This document shows, one piece after another, positions 50,101 to 62,079 of a DNA stretch of 64,000 bases (position 1 is its first letter; each line of letters starts with the position of its first letter). The notes beneath the pieces were generated by a model. It was not told where the DNA came from and did not search any database. It saw nothing but the letters and a program-made list of their open reading frames with translations. Origin of the DNA: Dillenia suffruticosa (Eukaryota > Streptophyta > Magnoliopsida > Dilleniales > Dilleniaceae). A program made the position numbers and the translations under genes. The stretch covers positions 19,946,001 through 20,010,000 of the forward strand of contig JAVTVX010000031.1 of the NCBI GenBank assembly GCA_033439265.1, written 5' to 3'.

Positions 50101-51866
50101 CTTGCTTTTGCTGTTTCTTTGGAGAATCGGGTACCTTCAACGCAGAAACGTGCATGATGAAGGTGAGAATGCTTCCTTTCTAACCTCATTTTTTGGGTTT
50201 GCCTTCAAGAACAATCTTCAACTCAGATAAGCCACCATATGCTTGAGAACCTGTTTAACAATTCAATGCACTTTCCTATGACAGAGATATGCTTGAAGCT
50301 CAAAGATAAAGATGTCACTGTCAGAGAAATAAAAGACGCCACCCAAAATTTCAGTAAAGAGGTAATAGGAGAAGGGGGCTCAGGGATAGTTTACAAGGTA
50401 AAAACCATTTCTTCTAGCTGTTAGTCTCATTTTTAGTCTTGTCGAATGATAGTCTAATTCTTTTTATTTCTCGAAAACATGGGTGCAGGCTTGTCTTCAC
50501 GAGCAGAACATTGCGGTGAAGAAGCTCTTTGCTCAATCAGTGCAAAGAATCACTGAATTTGATAATGAAATCAATGCCCTAAAAAATTTTGAGCATGAGA
50601 ATCTTGTTCCATTGTTGGGAAGCTACAGAAGAAATGACCTATACTTGCTAATATATCAATACATGGAACACAACTCCCTTGCACGAGCTTTATTTGGTAG
50701 CGTATTTGAGTTTTTAATGTGGACTAAACGAGAATGTAATGTTTAGCATTATATGTAACTTCAAATGACTTATGAATAATCTGCAGATCCAAACGTCCCA
50801 TTGGAACTCAATTGGAAAGTTAGATATGGAATCTGCCTTGGAATTGCAAAGGGTTTGGAGTACCTTCACCAGGTCAAGGTTTTTCATAGGGACATTAAAG
50901 CCACTAATATTCTCCTTGATGAAACTTTACAAGCTAGGATATCTGATTTTGGACTAGCAAAGCTCCATAATGAAGAAAATCAGCATATAGTTACTCGAAA
51001 AGTTGCGGGAACTTAGTAAGTAATCTTAGTGTTTTTGTTTTCTGAACTCACTGACAAGTTTATAAGTTTCTATTGTTGTTATTTACAGTGGTTATATGGC
51101 ACCTGAGTATGCAATGCGGGGCCTTTTATCAGAGAAAACGGATGTCTATAGCTATGGAGTGGTCATCCTTGAAATAGTTAGTGGAAAGAACAATGCCGAA
51201 CATAACAAGGACTATGTTTTTCTCCTAGACGAGGTAATTAAGGTGTCTTAACTTGAGTTACTAGACAAGGCAAGGTGTCTAACTTGAATGCCATGTAATC
51301 TCATCTCGAGAATGGATTCATAGGCATTTTAGAGCAGTAGTTGCACTCAAAAAGCTGTTAATCAAGGTAAAGTCAGCAAATTATATGTGGGGAAGGGACG
51401 AAGTATATACAAAAGAATGAGGAATGAAGAGAGAAATGATTTATAACTTTTGGGAAATAAATAGTATTCAAAAGGATTTTGGCGGTATTTCTCACCACCT
51501 GCATATTTTGTGAAACTGCAGGCTTACGTTTATCAAAGAGAGGGAAGTCTCGCAGAGTTGGTTGATGCAAGATTGAGATATGAAGTCGACTTTAAGGAGG
51601 AAGAAGCCGTAAAAATCTTGAAATTGTCTGTAATGTGCACCAGCCCATCACCTTCACTCAGGCCTGAAATGTCAAAAGTCGTGAGTGTACTTCAAGGTAA
51701 CCAAACTATTGAGCAGCTCTTTGCTGCCCGTCCAAAGATCTCAGTGGACTCTAATGACAGAGCCATGCTTCCCGGGGACTTCCAAACATATACAGACTTC
51801 TCCGGCACTTCCACGGAAGTGACATCGACTTCATCAACTTCAAATGTGGGCATTAAAGCAAGATGA
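44114..51866 (+). CDS. LRR-malectin receptor-like kinase C (LRR-VIII type, 26 exons, 1064 aa)
   Basis: Third paralog, same plan. Exons: 44114-44342, 45427-45574, 45674-45745, 46179-46250, 46494-46565, 46718-46789, 47012-47083, 47156-47224, 47316-47387, 47478-47549, 47634-47705, 47828-47899, 47995-48066, 48494-48562, 48647-48715, 48871-48930, 49036-49074, 49182-49234, 49311-49678, 49755-49947, 50025-50162, 50285-50397, 50489-50696, 50787-51015, 51089-51233, 51522-51866. Coding length is 3195 bp with no stop. Signal peptide resembles that of A ([20 protein letters not shown]). Through most exons it is closer to A than to B (for example exons 8, 12 and 14), but some stretches match B (exon 16 VQIS, exon 20 GNRVLKD), which hints at exchange between copies. 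Kinase motifs [20 protein letters not shown] and SDFGLAK are intact. Intron 3 holds a SINE. Ligand and function are unknown; a full-length transcript would settle the borders. Confidence 0.9.
45776..45981 (-). mobile_element. tRNA-derived SINE in intron 3 of kinase gene C
   Basis: An insertion of about 206 bp between perfect 17-bp copies of AGTATTCCTATCTAATT (45759-45775 and 45982-45998). Genes A and B have one copy and no insert. On the minus strand it has box A (GGGTTGAGTGGTTGG, 45935-45921) and box B (CGATTTGAGTCCC, 45892-45880) and ends in a poly(A) tail (poly-T at about 45776-45782 on +). This is the full set expected for a pol III SINE placed by LINE machinery. Confidence 0.9.
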
Positions 51867-51905
51867 AGTAAAACATGCAGTGTTAAGGTTCCTCTCTCTA
51901 TATCT

Positions 51906-51946
51906 CAGACTTGGGCTTGTTATATGTGATGTCAATAAATCTTATT
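51906..51946 (+). repeat. 41-bp unit in the 3'UTR of gene C (1 copy)
   Basis: A single copy of the unit that is tandem in genes A and B, with GTCAATAAATC as a likely polyadenylation signal. Confidence 0.75.
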
Positions 51947-53647
51947 AATCCTTAAATGTCTGTTTTTCTTTTTTTTGGGTGTGTTTTTCTTTTTGAATTT
52001 GTAATTTTACTGGCCAAGTGAAACTACATTTGTATCGGTCTATAATCTTATTAATTTCTGTGCTTGTATCTGCGCATGATAATGTATTGAGCTTTTGGAT
52101 TCAATTTTCAGAGGTTGAAATTTTCTTCCCTGTCCTTGTCAGCTTTCAAGCTTGTGCATGGGGGGAGAGAGAGAGAGAGAGAGAGAGTTTATTCCGATTA
52201 GCTCGAGGCATGGGGGGAGAGAAATTTTCTTCCTTCTTAATTAGCTCGAGGCATATTCAAAACTTTTGAAGGGTGATAAGGTCTACAAAAAAAATTACTC
52301 CCGACAACATAATAGCCGATTGGTCTTTTGATAGTCTTGGAGAAAATATGAAGACGTTTCACGAAAAAAAAAAAGTGAAAAAACCAATTCCCTTCACTAA
52401 AATTATGAGGATTTTTCTAAAATTAACACATTGATAATTTTGATAAAATTCTCTGCATGGGGGGAGGATGTTTCTTCCTATGTCTGATCTCTGTTTGATG
52501 GTTGGAACTTTGGGGAAGTGGTGCAGCTCCATAACTTCATAAATTTTTCCCACCCAATGCTTATGGGTAGAGGGCAAGAATTGCGTAAACCCAAACAAAA
52601 AGGGCAGAGGCTTGAGCCCTAATGAATGGAACTTTTTTTTTGGGGGGGAGCGGGGGGTTCTAAACTGAGAAAACTTTATAATATATGATATGCATCCTTA
52701 TATCAATTCACTACTTTTTTATTTTAGTAATTTTTATAAAATATTTGATTTGGATTATATTTTTTTTATTTCATAAAAGGGGTGAGGTAAATAATGAGTA
52801 CAATTAGTCCCGTAACCAAATTCTCAGATTCTAGTCTTAAAAATAAAAAAATAAGTATTGAGATAATTTATCTCTTAATGGATCTGATAGTTAGCTCAAA
52901 CCAGATTGTTCTAGACCTATAAAAAATTGGTTACCGAATACCGATATGTTAAATATCAAAAAAAAAATTCTCGATTAAATATTATTAAAGAGTTTCTATT
53001 TGTTGAAATCTCTAATTTATCTTGATGGGTGTTATTATAAGAGTGTTTTTTTTTAATATATATGAGTTATGAAAATCATAAAAGTATACACGTCGTATAT
53101 GTATTTATAAAAATTTAAATATTAAATTTTTTAAAAAATATTTTAATAAAATCTCTTTACCACTCGAGAACCATTGCAGGGGTTTCTAGTTATTGAAATG
53201 TAAGAGTTAAATTATAAATTTTTTTAATATATATATATATAACAAAAGTGTCTGGTTCTAAAGTATAACAATTTTAATTTTTTTAATAGGTTGAACAATT
53301 ATATATTTGTAATGTATGCAGTTTTATTCAACGAACTTAATAGGCCAAAATGAAAACCTCAACTTACATTTAGACTCAAATATATGTGTTTTTTTTTTAT
53401 CTTATTTAATTTATAATATTTTTAAATTGAAATTACTTTTAAATAATGCTAAGTAAACAAAATGAATCAGTACCAAATCTTATATATCACTCTAATGTTA
53501 ATATATTTTTAAATAAAATTATCAATTTATATTTATCAGCATCACTTAAACTTTTTTTTTTAAATATAAATAAGAGTTAATTTTTTTTTTTTAAATTAAA
53601 TTCATTATTATATTAATAAATTTTTACGGCTCATAACAAGGAAAAGT

Positions 53648-53693
<46 letters not shown>

Positions 53694-53806
53694 AGGGCGC
53701 GGGGGTGGGGAAGAAAAGAGTCCATTGTCCGTCAATGCACAATCTTTGAGATCCTGCGTCCGTAATTAGGCAAAATTGGAAGGTTGGATTCTCCGATATA
53801 ACGGGA

Positions 53807-53837
<31 letters not shown>

Positions 53838-53963
53838 TCCCTCTCTTCACTCTTATCGGGCTAGCAAGAACACAAACCCCAGGAGAGAGAAAATCTAGGG
53901 TTTTAATTACGTTGTATAGAGTTACAAAGAGGCAACAGAAAGAGCCTCTTCTTCACTCCAGAG

Positions 53964-54001
<38 letters not shown>

Positions 54002-54012
54002 CATAGACAACA
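51947..54012. other. Intergenic between kinase gene C and the MO25-like gene
   Basis: No gene seen. Similarity to the downstream sequence of genes A and B stops at about 52020, so the third unit is truncated here. A tandem-like GCATGGGGGGAGAGA motif occurs at 52157-52218. The rest is AT-rich, with a 35-base A tract at about 53656-53690 and CT arrays at 53810-53835 and 53967-53998; the last is probably in the 5'UTR of the next gene. Confidence 0.6.
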
Positions 54013-56995
54013 ATGAAAAGTCTCTTCAAGTCCAAGCCTAAGACTCCTGCTGAACTCGTCCGTCAAACTCGCGATCTTCTCGTCTATGCCAATCGCAGTG
54101 CTGATGTTCGTGAAAGCAAGCGCGAAGAAAAGGTTCAATTTTGCCCAATTCTGTGTATTCTATTTCCCTTTGATTAATTGACATAGTCGATTGATTCGGT
54201 TTTAGTTTTGGTTAAATTGAGGATTTCTCTTATATACGATGATTGATGTTTGTTAGTTAACGTTATGTGTTTGAAATATTTGGAGAGAGAAATGAAGTTA
54301 GGGTGGAACTTGAATTAAGGTTCTTATATATGAAAGGAGTTCATATGAGCATAAATAGACTAAAACTTAGACTTGGATAATCTGGTTTAGTCAAAATTGA
54401 GTAGCATATTTGATAAACTCTTTATATGGCTAAAATGCATTAGTTTTTATCACTCATTTAACATGGGGTTTAGCGTGGATTTGAGTGAGAGGAACTATTT
54501 TTTCCTTATTATTGGGTTGCCCATCCGAGTCGCATTGAAGGGAAAAAAATATATATTGCATTATTGATCAATTCGACATCATCTACACAAGAATCAGATG
54601 GGCAATCAAATAATGAGGAAAAAATAATTCAATCTGCTCTAAATGCTCTCTTCTTTATTGCTCTTTCTTCTTGAATTAGATGCTGTAGAATTGATTACAT
54701 TGTACCTTTGGGTAAATGAAGGTTGTGTGTGTGTGTTAGTTATGTTATGTGTTTTGAAGTATTTGAGAGAAATGAAGCTGTTTTGGACGTTAAAAGAAGG
54801 TTTCTAAAGTTTAAACTGACTCACTTATGGTTGGGGTCAAGGTGGTATTGCATATTGATAATATCTTTATATGCTTAATATGCATTAGATATTCTAACTA
54901 CTTAATGTGCAGTGCGGTTGTTCGCAGCAGAAGCCTAAACGATTTTCTTTGGAGGGATGGGTAGGGTTTTTGTTGGCTAATCTAACTGTGCGGTTATATT
55001 TGTTTATTTTGTGTTCACTTGCCCTTTATTTTTATTTTGGTTAACTCTTGCCCTTTATTGTCATGTATCTGTGTTAATTATTGATCGTTAGTTATGTTAT
55101 GTGTTTCGAAGTTTTTGGAGAGACAAATCAAGCTGCTGGGGACATAAGCTAGATCTTTATAGGAAATGAATTGATATGAGCCAAGAGAAACTAAGTTTTT
55201 GGTGAGACAAATCAAGCTGTTGGGGACATAAGCTAGATCTTTATAGGAAATGTGTCGATATGCGCCAAGAGAAACTAAGCTTTAGGCTTGGGCAGTGGTG
55301 TAGCATATTGACAAAATCTATATATGCCAATCTTTATAAGAGAAATGTGCAGTTTTGTGTGGATTTGGATGGGAGGATCAATCTTTTCCTTATTATTTGT
55401 TGCCTGTGGAAGTCAAGTAAAAGAGTTTACTTTGTGGAACTCATATAAAAGTGGCTCCTTGAAATACCACAAGATGCTGAGAGTTTTTCTTAACTTGCAT
55501 GCTTTGACTTGGGGCAATGCTGGGACTACCCTCATAATTTTAATATGTATAAGAAGAGGTTTCGATGTAGATTTACCACGTGTTCCATGATCAAAATTTT
55601 AGTATCTATCACATGAGAATCATTAATGCATTAAATGACTACGTATAGCTTATATGCCAACAAACCAAATTCCCTTGATTGTATTGTTGTATCTTTCTGC
55701 CTATTACATTTATACCATATTTTAGCAACATCTATCCCTTCCTTCCTTTTTTTCCCTCTTTTTTCTACTGTTAAGATAGTCCTTCCAAAAATGAGATTAT
55801 ACCTTGTGGACAGTGGTCACTGTGTTCATCAGCCAACACCTTTCCAATAGTTGCATTTCTAACTTTCTATATCTTGCATGGTTATTTTTTTACATTCTCA
55901 GATGGCAGATTTATGTAAGCTCATTCGGGAATTGAAATCAATCCTTTATGGAAATAGTGAATCTGAACCTGTTGCAGAAGCTTGTGCACAATTGACTCAG
56001 GAATTCTTTAGGGAGAACACCTTACGCCTTTTAATCAATTGCCTCCCTAAATTGAATTTGGAGGTACGACTGAAAATCATAAAAAGATAGCGACCATAAA
56101 CTTAATCGGTTTGTGGTTATTCTGCTCATGGAATTGCATATCTCAATGGGATTTCTATTTTCAGGCTCGTAAGGATGCCAGCCAAGTGGTTGCTAATTTG
56201 CAGAGGCAGCAAGTTCACTCACGGTTGATTGCATCAGATTACTTGGAGAAAAACCTAGATCTAATGGATATCCTGATTGCAGGGTACGCCAAATAGTTTC
56301 TTGAAGTTTATCTATCTATAAATTCTATAGATTTCACGTGGAACACAGTTTACTTTCTTTTCTTTTGATGTCTTATGGCAATGATTGAATTCCTTCCATG
56401 GTTCTACATGGCAAACCAATACAAATAAGTGAAGATTTTCAGTTCAACAATGAGCTAAATTTCTTTTCAGTTTTCTTTTGGCAATGCTTCTAAGTTACTT
56501 TTGCAGAAAATGATGTTGCAATTTCTTTTTTGTGATTTATATGTGATAGTGAGAACACAATGAAGCCCAATTTATTTTTATTTTTATTTTTATTTTTTTT
56601 GCCGATAAGGGAAACAGAGCATTAATATTTATCGCAGATGCCATACCTGATTATGTTGGATATGGAAAGTGACATGAAATTCATCGAGTGTATGTTAGTA
56701 TTCCACATGATGTCTCCCTTTTTTAACATCAAGAACTCTTGGGACTTGTTAAATATTGGTGGGCCATGTTGTACCAACAACTTCTAAATGGAGCAATATC
56801 CATGTGAGATGTGTTTTCGGGCAAAATCCTCGTATGACTCTACAAAGACACTTATCGGACCCCCCTCTGGGTCCTATGTTGTTTCCAACTAGACATGCCT
56901 TCAATATTAAAATTCATTTGATGGACATAATGGTTCATATATTTATGGAGTTGGAATTTAAAGAGCTTAATAGATGGTCAGGATAAGCCTTAAAA

Positions 56996-57082
<87 letters not shown>

Positions 57083-57131
57083 GGAGTTGGAATTTAAAGA
57101 GCTTAATAGATGATCAGGATAAGCCTTAAAA

Positions 57132-57218
<87 letters not shown>

Positions 57219-59894
57219 TTCATGTTTTTCATAATTTTCCCGGTTATCTGGACACATGCAATGTGTGTGGGGGCAAACTCTGGTTTGCATAATATAAGTT
57301 TCTTTCCCTATTTGATTTGATATCCTTGCACCCAAAGGCCAAACTGGAAATACAGACATCTCAAAACATGCAATGTGTATGTGCACGTGTGATTGTGTTC
57401 CTCAAAATCGTCATAAGTAACATATCTGCAGTGAGACAGTTATCATACTAAAATATTGTTGTCTTCCACCTGCACTGCCACTGAAGGAAAGAAAGAGCAC
57501 CATGATTATACTTTGAAACTCTGTATGTGTCACTAATTCTTGGTGCTTATCTTGTCATACTATATTCCACATTTCCTGAATGCTTGAGCTTTTCATTTGT
57601 GCAGTTATGAAAACACAGAGATGGCCTTACATTATGGTTCAATGTTGAGGGAGTGCATTCGTCATCAAAGTGTAGCAAGGTAACTACCGATGAGGTCGAT
57701 CACACTTGGTGACTGCCTGTGAAAATTAAATGAGCAATCAAACTCCAAATCATATAAAATTATCTACATCAAGTATTGTCCTATGGTCGTTTATCCCGAG
57801 CAAGGAATAAATTATCAATTTTGGACGTGATTACCTATAAACTCACTGATTTGATTTCTGACCAATATTTGTCCATTCTAAATTTCCTATCTTTACATTT
57901 TCTTTAACTATATATGTTTCTATTCCTTATATCTCCGTAGTGCCCAATTTAATTGTTAATTTTTAATTGCTTGCACATACAGGTATGTGTTGGAATCAGA
58001 GCATATGAAGAAGTTCTTTGATTACATACAACTTCCAAATTTTGACATTGCAGCAGATGCTGCTGCAACTTTTAAGGTTGAGTGTAACTTCCTGCAGTAT
58101 TACTCAATCTTTCTTTGTAATTCATCTACTGAAAAACAATTGCATCTCTAAATTTGTTACAGGAGCTCTTAACAAGGCATAAGTCAACTGTTGCAGTGTT
58201 TCTTTCTCAGAATTATGACTGGGTAAGTGCTTCTTTTATGCATTCTCTTAATGGTGTATGCTGCATCGTTTTGATTTTATGATAGAACTCACTTTTGTAA
58301 TTCTTGATTGGTTTTTCCAGTTTTTTAAAGAGTATAACACAAAGCTGCTGGAATCTACCAATTATATTACCAGACGTCAGGCCGTGAAGGTATGACCCAA
58401 AATGTGAGGCATTTCTCATTTCTGTAAGATGAGAGGTAAGGTGCCAAATGCAGTGACCAAAAGTATGAAGTATGCTCCCTTTTGGAACTTTTTGGGACTA
58501 AGAACTTCTTGTATTCTGTGATTGAGCATCTTTTGTGTCGAGACCATCTATCTGTGAGGTCTTATTTTTTTTTTTTTTTTTTTTTCTGGGTTTCATTGCT
58601 TCTGGTATTTAACCGAATTGGGTGACTCTGCCTCCCCTTTTTTGGCCTAGTTGGCAGTTGAGTTTATTTTTCTCTTTCATTAGTAAATCATGGCATCAAT
58701 TCTCATTTTGATAATGCCTAGATTTATGTGACACTAGATCTGGAAGTCATATACAAGTATAATTGTATTTCAGCATTCATGAAAACTGTAGAAAACAATT
58801 AATGTATTTCAGGATCATCGATGCCTGAAAAAGAACATATTACTGACTAGTCTGCGGGGCATTTCCAACACCTTTCCGCAGATATATACCGTGAATTTGA
58901 TTGTGTTGTGTCTCAGTCTCTTGCACTGAAGGGAACTTGAGCAGTATGATGCTGAAAGTCCTCTTTATCCTGTTTCAGCTTTTGGGGGATATCTTACTGG
59001 ACAGGAGTAATTCTGCAGTAATGATGCGTTACGTCAGCTCAAGGGATAACTTGAGGATTCTTATGAATCTTCTGAGGGTATGATTTTAATTTGCTGCTGT
59101 ACATGATCAAAAGCTGCTTGTTATGTTAACAATTTAACAATCCACCACACAGAGGAAAAGAAGTAGAGATAAAACTGGAGAAGTACTTCCTCTTACTTTG
59201 TACACTTACAGTTAAAGAAAGGAGTATCTATCTTGTTTCACACTTTAAATCCGATATATAATTTGGAGTCCTTAATAATAATTTAGTGAATTTCCACTAC
59301 CAGCTCTGCATCATTGTCTCTGTTTCTTGACATTGAATGACAAAACATCCATATGGAAGATTACCTATAAGTGATCTACCTGACTTATATATTACTGAGA
59401 TAAAGAGTTAAATTTTACATCCGTTACAGAGTCTTATTTTACCCTCAACTTTGTTCCATGTAAATTTGTCAATCTCCTTCTTTGCAGGAGTCCAGCAAGA
59501 GCATCCAGATAGAAGCATTTCATGTGTTCAAGGTACCAGATAGAATATTCGGTCTTTATAGTGGTTGTGAGCAATGTCAATCAATAAGTGAATCTGTTGT
59601 ATAGTTACCCTTTTATGTTTGAACCTTGGCAGCTATTTGCAGCTAATCAAAACAAACCTGCAGACATCATCACCATACTTGTTGCCAACCGAAGCAAGCT
59701 GCTTCGTCTATTTGCTGATTTTAAGACTGACAAAGGTAGGATGAAGTGGTCCAAGATTATATTTCATGTTGTGATTGTATTTGCGGTGCTCTCATTCTTG
59801 AGGTTCCATTCTTGCAGAAGATGAACAGTTCGAAGCTGACAAAGCTCAAGTTGTCAAGGAAATAGCTGCTCTTGAACCCAAAGATCGTTCTTGA
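54013..59894 (+). CDS. MO25-like protein (CAB39 family), 11 exons, 340 aa
   Basis: Scaffold protein of armadillo-like helical repeats. In animals MO25 stabilises STRAD-LKB1 and activates STE20-type kinases; the plant proteins are less studied and are linked to cell polarity and division. Exons: 54013-54132, 55902-56063, 56165-56283, 57605-57679, 57983-58076, 58163-58222, 58321-58389, 58979-59077, 59488-59532, 59633-59735, 59818-59894. Total 1023 bp, open. Family signatures in order: [159 protein letters not shown]. Length is typical for plants. The ATG follows a CT-rich leader. Poly(A) signal AATAAA at 60055-60060. Confidence 0.96.
55111..55278 (+). repeat. 84-bp tandem duplication in intron 1 of the MO25-like gene
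   Basis: Two copies, 55111-55194 and 55195-55278, both beginning GTTTTTGG and sharing GACATAAGCTAGATCTTTAT, with a few differences. Confidence 0.85.
56935..57213 (+). repeat. Tandem duplication with compound microsatellites in intron 3 of the MO25-like gene
   Basis: ATTTATGGAGTTGGAATTTA and the following 60 bases occur at about 56940 and again at about 57077. Each copy is followed by a long CT array (56997-57042 and 57134-57174). The first array passes into (AT)n, the second into (AC)n to about 57213. Confidence 0.85.
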
Positions 59895-60757
59895 AGCTTG
59901 CAAGCCTCATTTGGTATTTTTTTGCTCCAAATTGCTTGCGAATTATATAAGTCCTATATATTTAGAGGTGATAAAGCTGTATCTAAGGGAAAAATTTTCA
60001 CCCTCTTTCGACCCGCTCTTCCTTAAATTTGTAGTTTAATTATCTGTATAAGTCAATAAAATTAGTTAACTGTAGTTATATGAAAAGAAGTATTAAAGGT
60101 GTTGCTACCGCCAAATATTCTTGATTGGGAACTTGCAGACAATAAAATGATATCGGTCAGACTTTTGGAATTGGTTCTAGGGACTTTAATCAGTCCAATC
60201 TTTGTGTTGGTTTTGTTGGCTTTCCTCTTGGGCGGCCTCAGATAAATCCTTTTTCAAAATTCTCTCTCTCTCTCTCTCGTGCAATGAAAATGTCTTTCGT
60301 ACTTGATGAAAGCTCGGCAGGTTTCGAGTGGTTGTGAATAAGGGCTTTCAATTCTCTCTCTTGATCGGCAGAAAAAATACAATGGCTTTCTTTTGCCATT
60401 TTCATGTTGTGTTCAAAGAATAAGCCACTCCTACGATGGGAAGTCCTCTCAGTCCGAGTAGGATTGAATTGAAAGTTGACTGTGGTAGCAAGTTTCTGAA
60501 CCCTTTTGGAGAAGGGGTATCAAGCCAAATCATGCAAATATTATTGTAGTGGATTAGATTTTTTATGGTAATATTATAGTGAGTGAGAATTTTTATAAAA
60601 ATGTTCCTTGGGTTAAATTGTTCTATATCGCGATTTATGTTTATTTGGAGATGAAGGATGCAGGCAACCTAATTATCCTTTTTAAATTTCTTTAAAAAAT
60701 TATATATATTATTTATCTTTTTAAAAATTATAATTAATTTTTTTGCTGCTATAGTTT

Positions 60758-60793
<36 letters not shown>

Positions 60794-61949
60794 AATTTGC
60801 CTTTTTATACAAGTTTATGTTTCCATCCCTGGAATGGGGTCTTGTAAGGAGAAGGTAGGATGGGGGCAGGAAGTTTCCTGAGACGAGAGGTGTGGAAGTT
60901 TGTCATTTGTCAGCGTGCGAGATGAACCATGAGTGTGTACGGAGAGAAATGAGCCAAACAGCTTCGAAGGAAAAAGCATATCTCGGCATATTCCTTATCA
61001 TCCCTGACAGAATACCCTCTCTGTCTCTCTCCTGATGAAAGATGATTCCCTTTATGCAGAGAAATGATAGGAAGTTTCCTGTATTATTCAATATTAAACA
61101 CGAAATTAAGGTAGAGCATAATCCCACCATCATTATATACTGATTCCATAGGCCAAACTGCAGCATCAAATTCACTTCTTTATGCCAACATGAATTATTG
61201 TTCAGAATATTACTTATCCCCCCCCCCCCAAAAAAAATGCTTCTCCTACATTCATCATCAACTTCAACCTTCTCTTCTAAGTTCATCCCGCAAGATTGTC
61301 GGCATCTAATAATCATTAATTACTTATTATTGTTGTGCCCGTCAAATAATAAGGATTCAATAATTATTAATTTTTTAAAAGTTAATAACTAAAAATAATA
61401 ATAGCAAATCTTATAGACATTAGTATTTATAATATATATTAACTCTTTTATAATAAGTGAGACTTTATGATAATAAGTAAAAGAGAGAATTATAAATAGA
61501 CCAGAGGTACAATTCATATTGATTAAGTCTCTATTTTTTTTATGAAATAAAAGTTAATTCTAATAACATAAATTTGAATATTGGATTAAAATTATGAAAC
61601 AACGGCAATTATTTTTCATGAAAAATAAAAAGAAAAAAAAAGTGTAATTAATGAAAAAAAGGAGAGAGGGGAATTCTTTTAATAGTAATATTATTTAGAT
61701 CAAATGAATTAAATCAAATTTTATAGAATCGTTTATAGTAATAAAAACTAAAGAAATTTTAAATTAATTAAAATATGAAACAGAAAAATATTAAAATTTA
61801 GAATTCGGTGTATCTTTTTTAAAGGATCTGTGATTTGATATTTCAAATTAAGGTAAAAAAATATTAAAACATGTTAAGTGAACTACGTTGGAGGAGTTCG
61901 ATGCATCCTGGGTTTCGGTTTGTCGAATTTCTTTTTAATAAAATAAAAA
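59895..61949. other. Intergenic between the MO25-like and inositol monophosphatase-like genes
   Basis: Beyond the MO25-like 3'UTR no gene is seen. It holds a CT array (60261-60279), an AT array (60762-60790), a C8-A7 run (61220-61236) and AT-rich sequence. Short open frames here lack recognisable domains. Confidence 0.6.
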
Positions 61950-61992
61950 CACGTGGAAAGTGGAGAGCTGTTTCTTCTGTGCGTTATAAAAG
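61950..61992 (+). promoter_or_regulatory. G-box and TATA box of the inositol monophosphatase-like gene
   Basis: A perfect G-box core CACGTG (61950-61955) lies 30 bp before TATAAAAG (61985-61992), itself 95 bp before the ATG. Spacing is normal for a plant core promoter; G-boxes bind bZIP/bHLH factors in light and ABA responses, but use here is an inference. Confidence 0.55.
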
Positions 61993-62079
61993 CCTCAAAA
62001 TCATCAAACCAAAAACCAGTCTCCCCGAAAGTTTATCGCTCTTTCTTCTCTTTCATTCTCTTCCGACACAAACACAAAA

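Noticed and set aside
53653..53850. Minus-strand open frame upstream of the MO25-like gene
   Set aside because: It is made mainly of the poly-A tract and CT array and has no domain.
54133..55901. Extra exons in the 1.8-kb first intron of the MO25-like gene
   Set aside because: Small open frames at 55260-55590 overlap the 84-bp tandem repeat and do not match the family; direct joining of 54132 to 55902 gives the expected protein.
57041..57386. Open frames of repeated RE, SL, TH or CV residues in the MO25-like intron
   Set aside because: They are translations of CT and AC microsatellites inside an intron.
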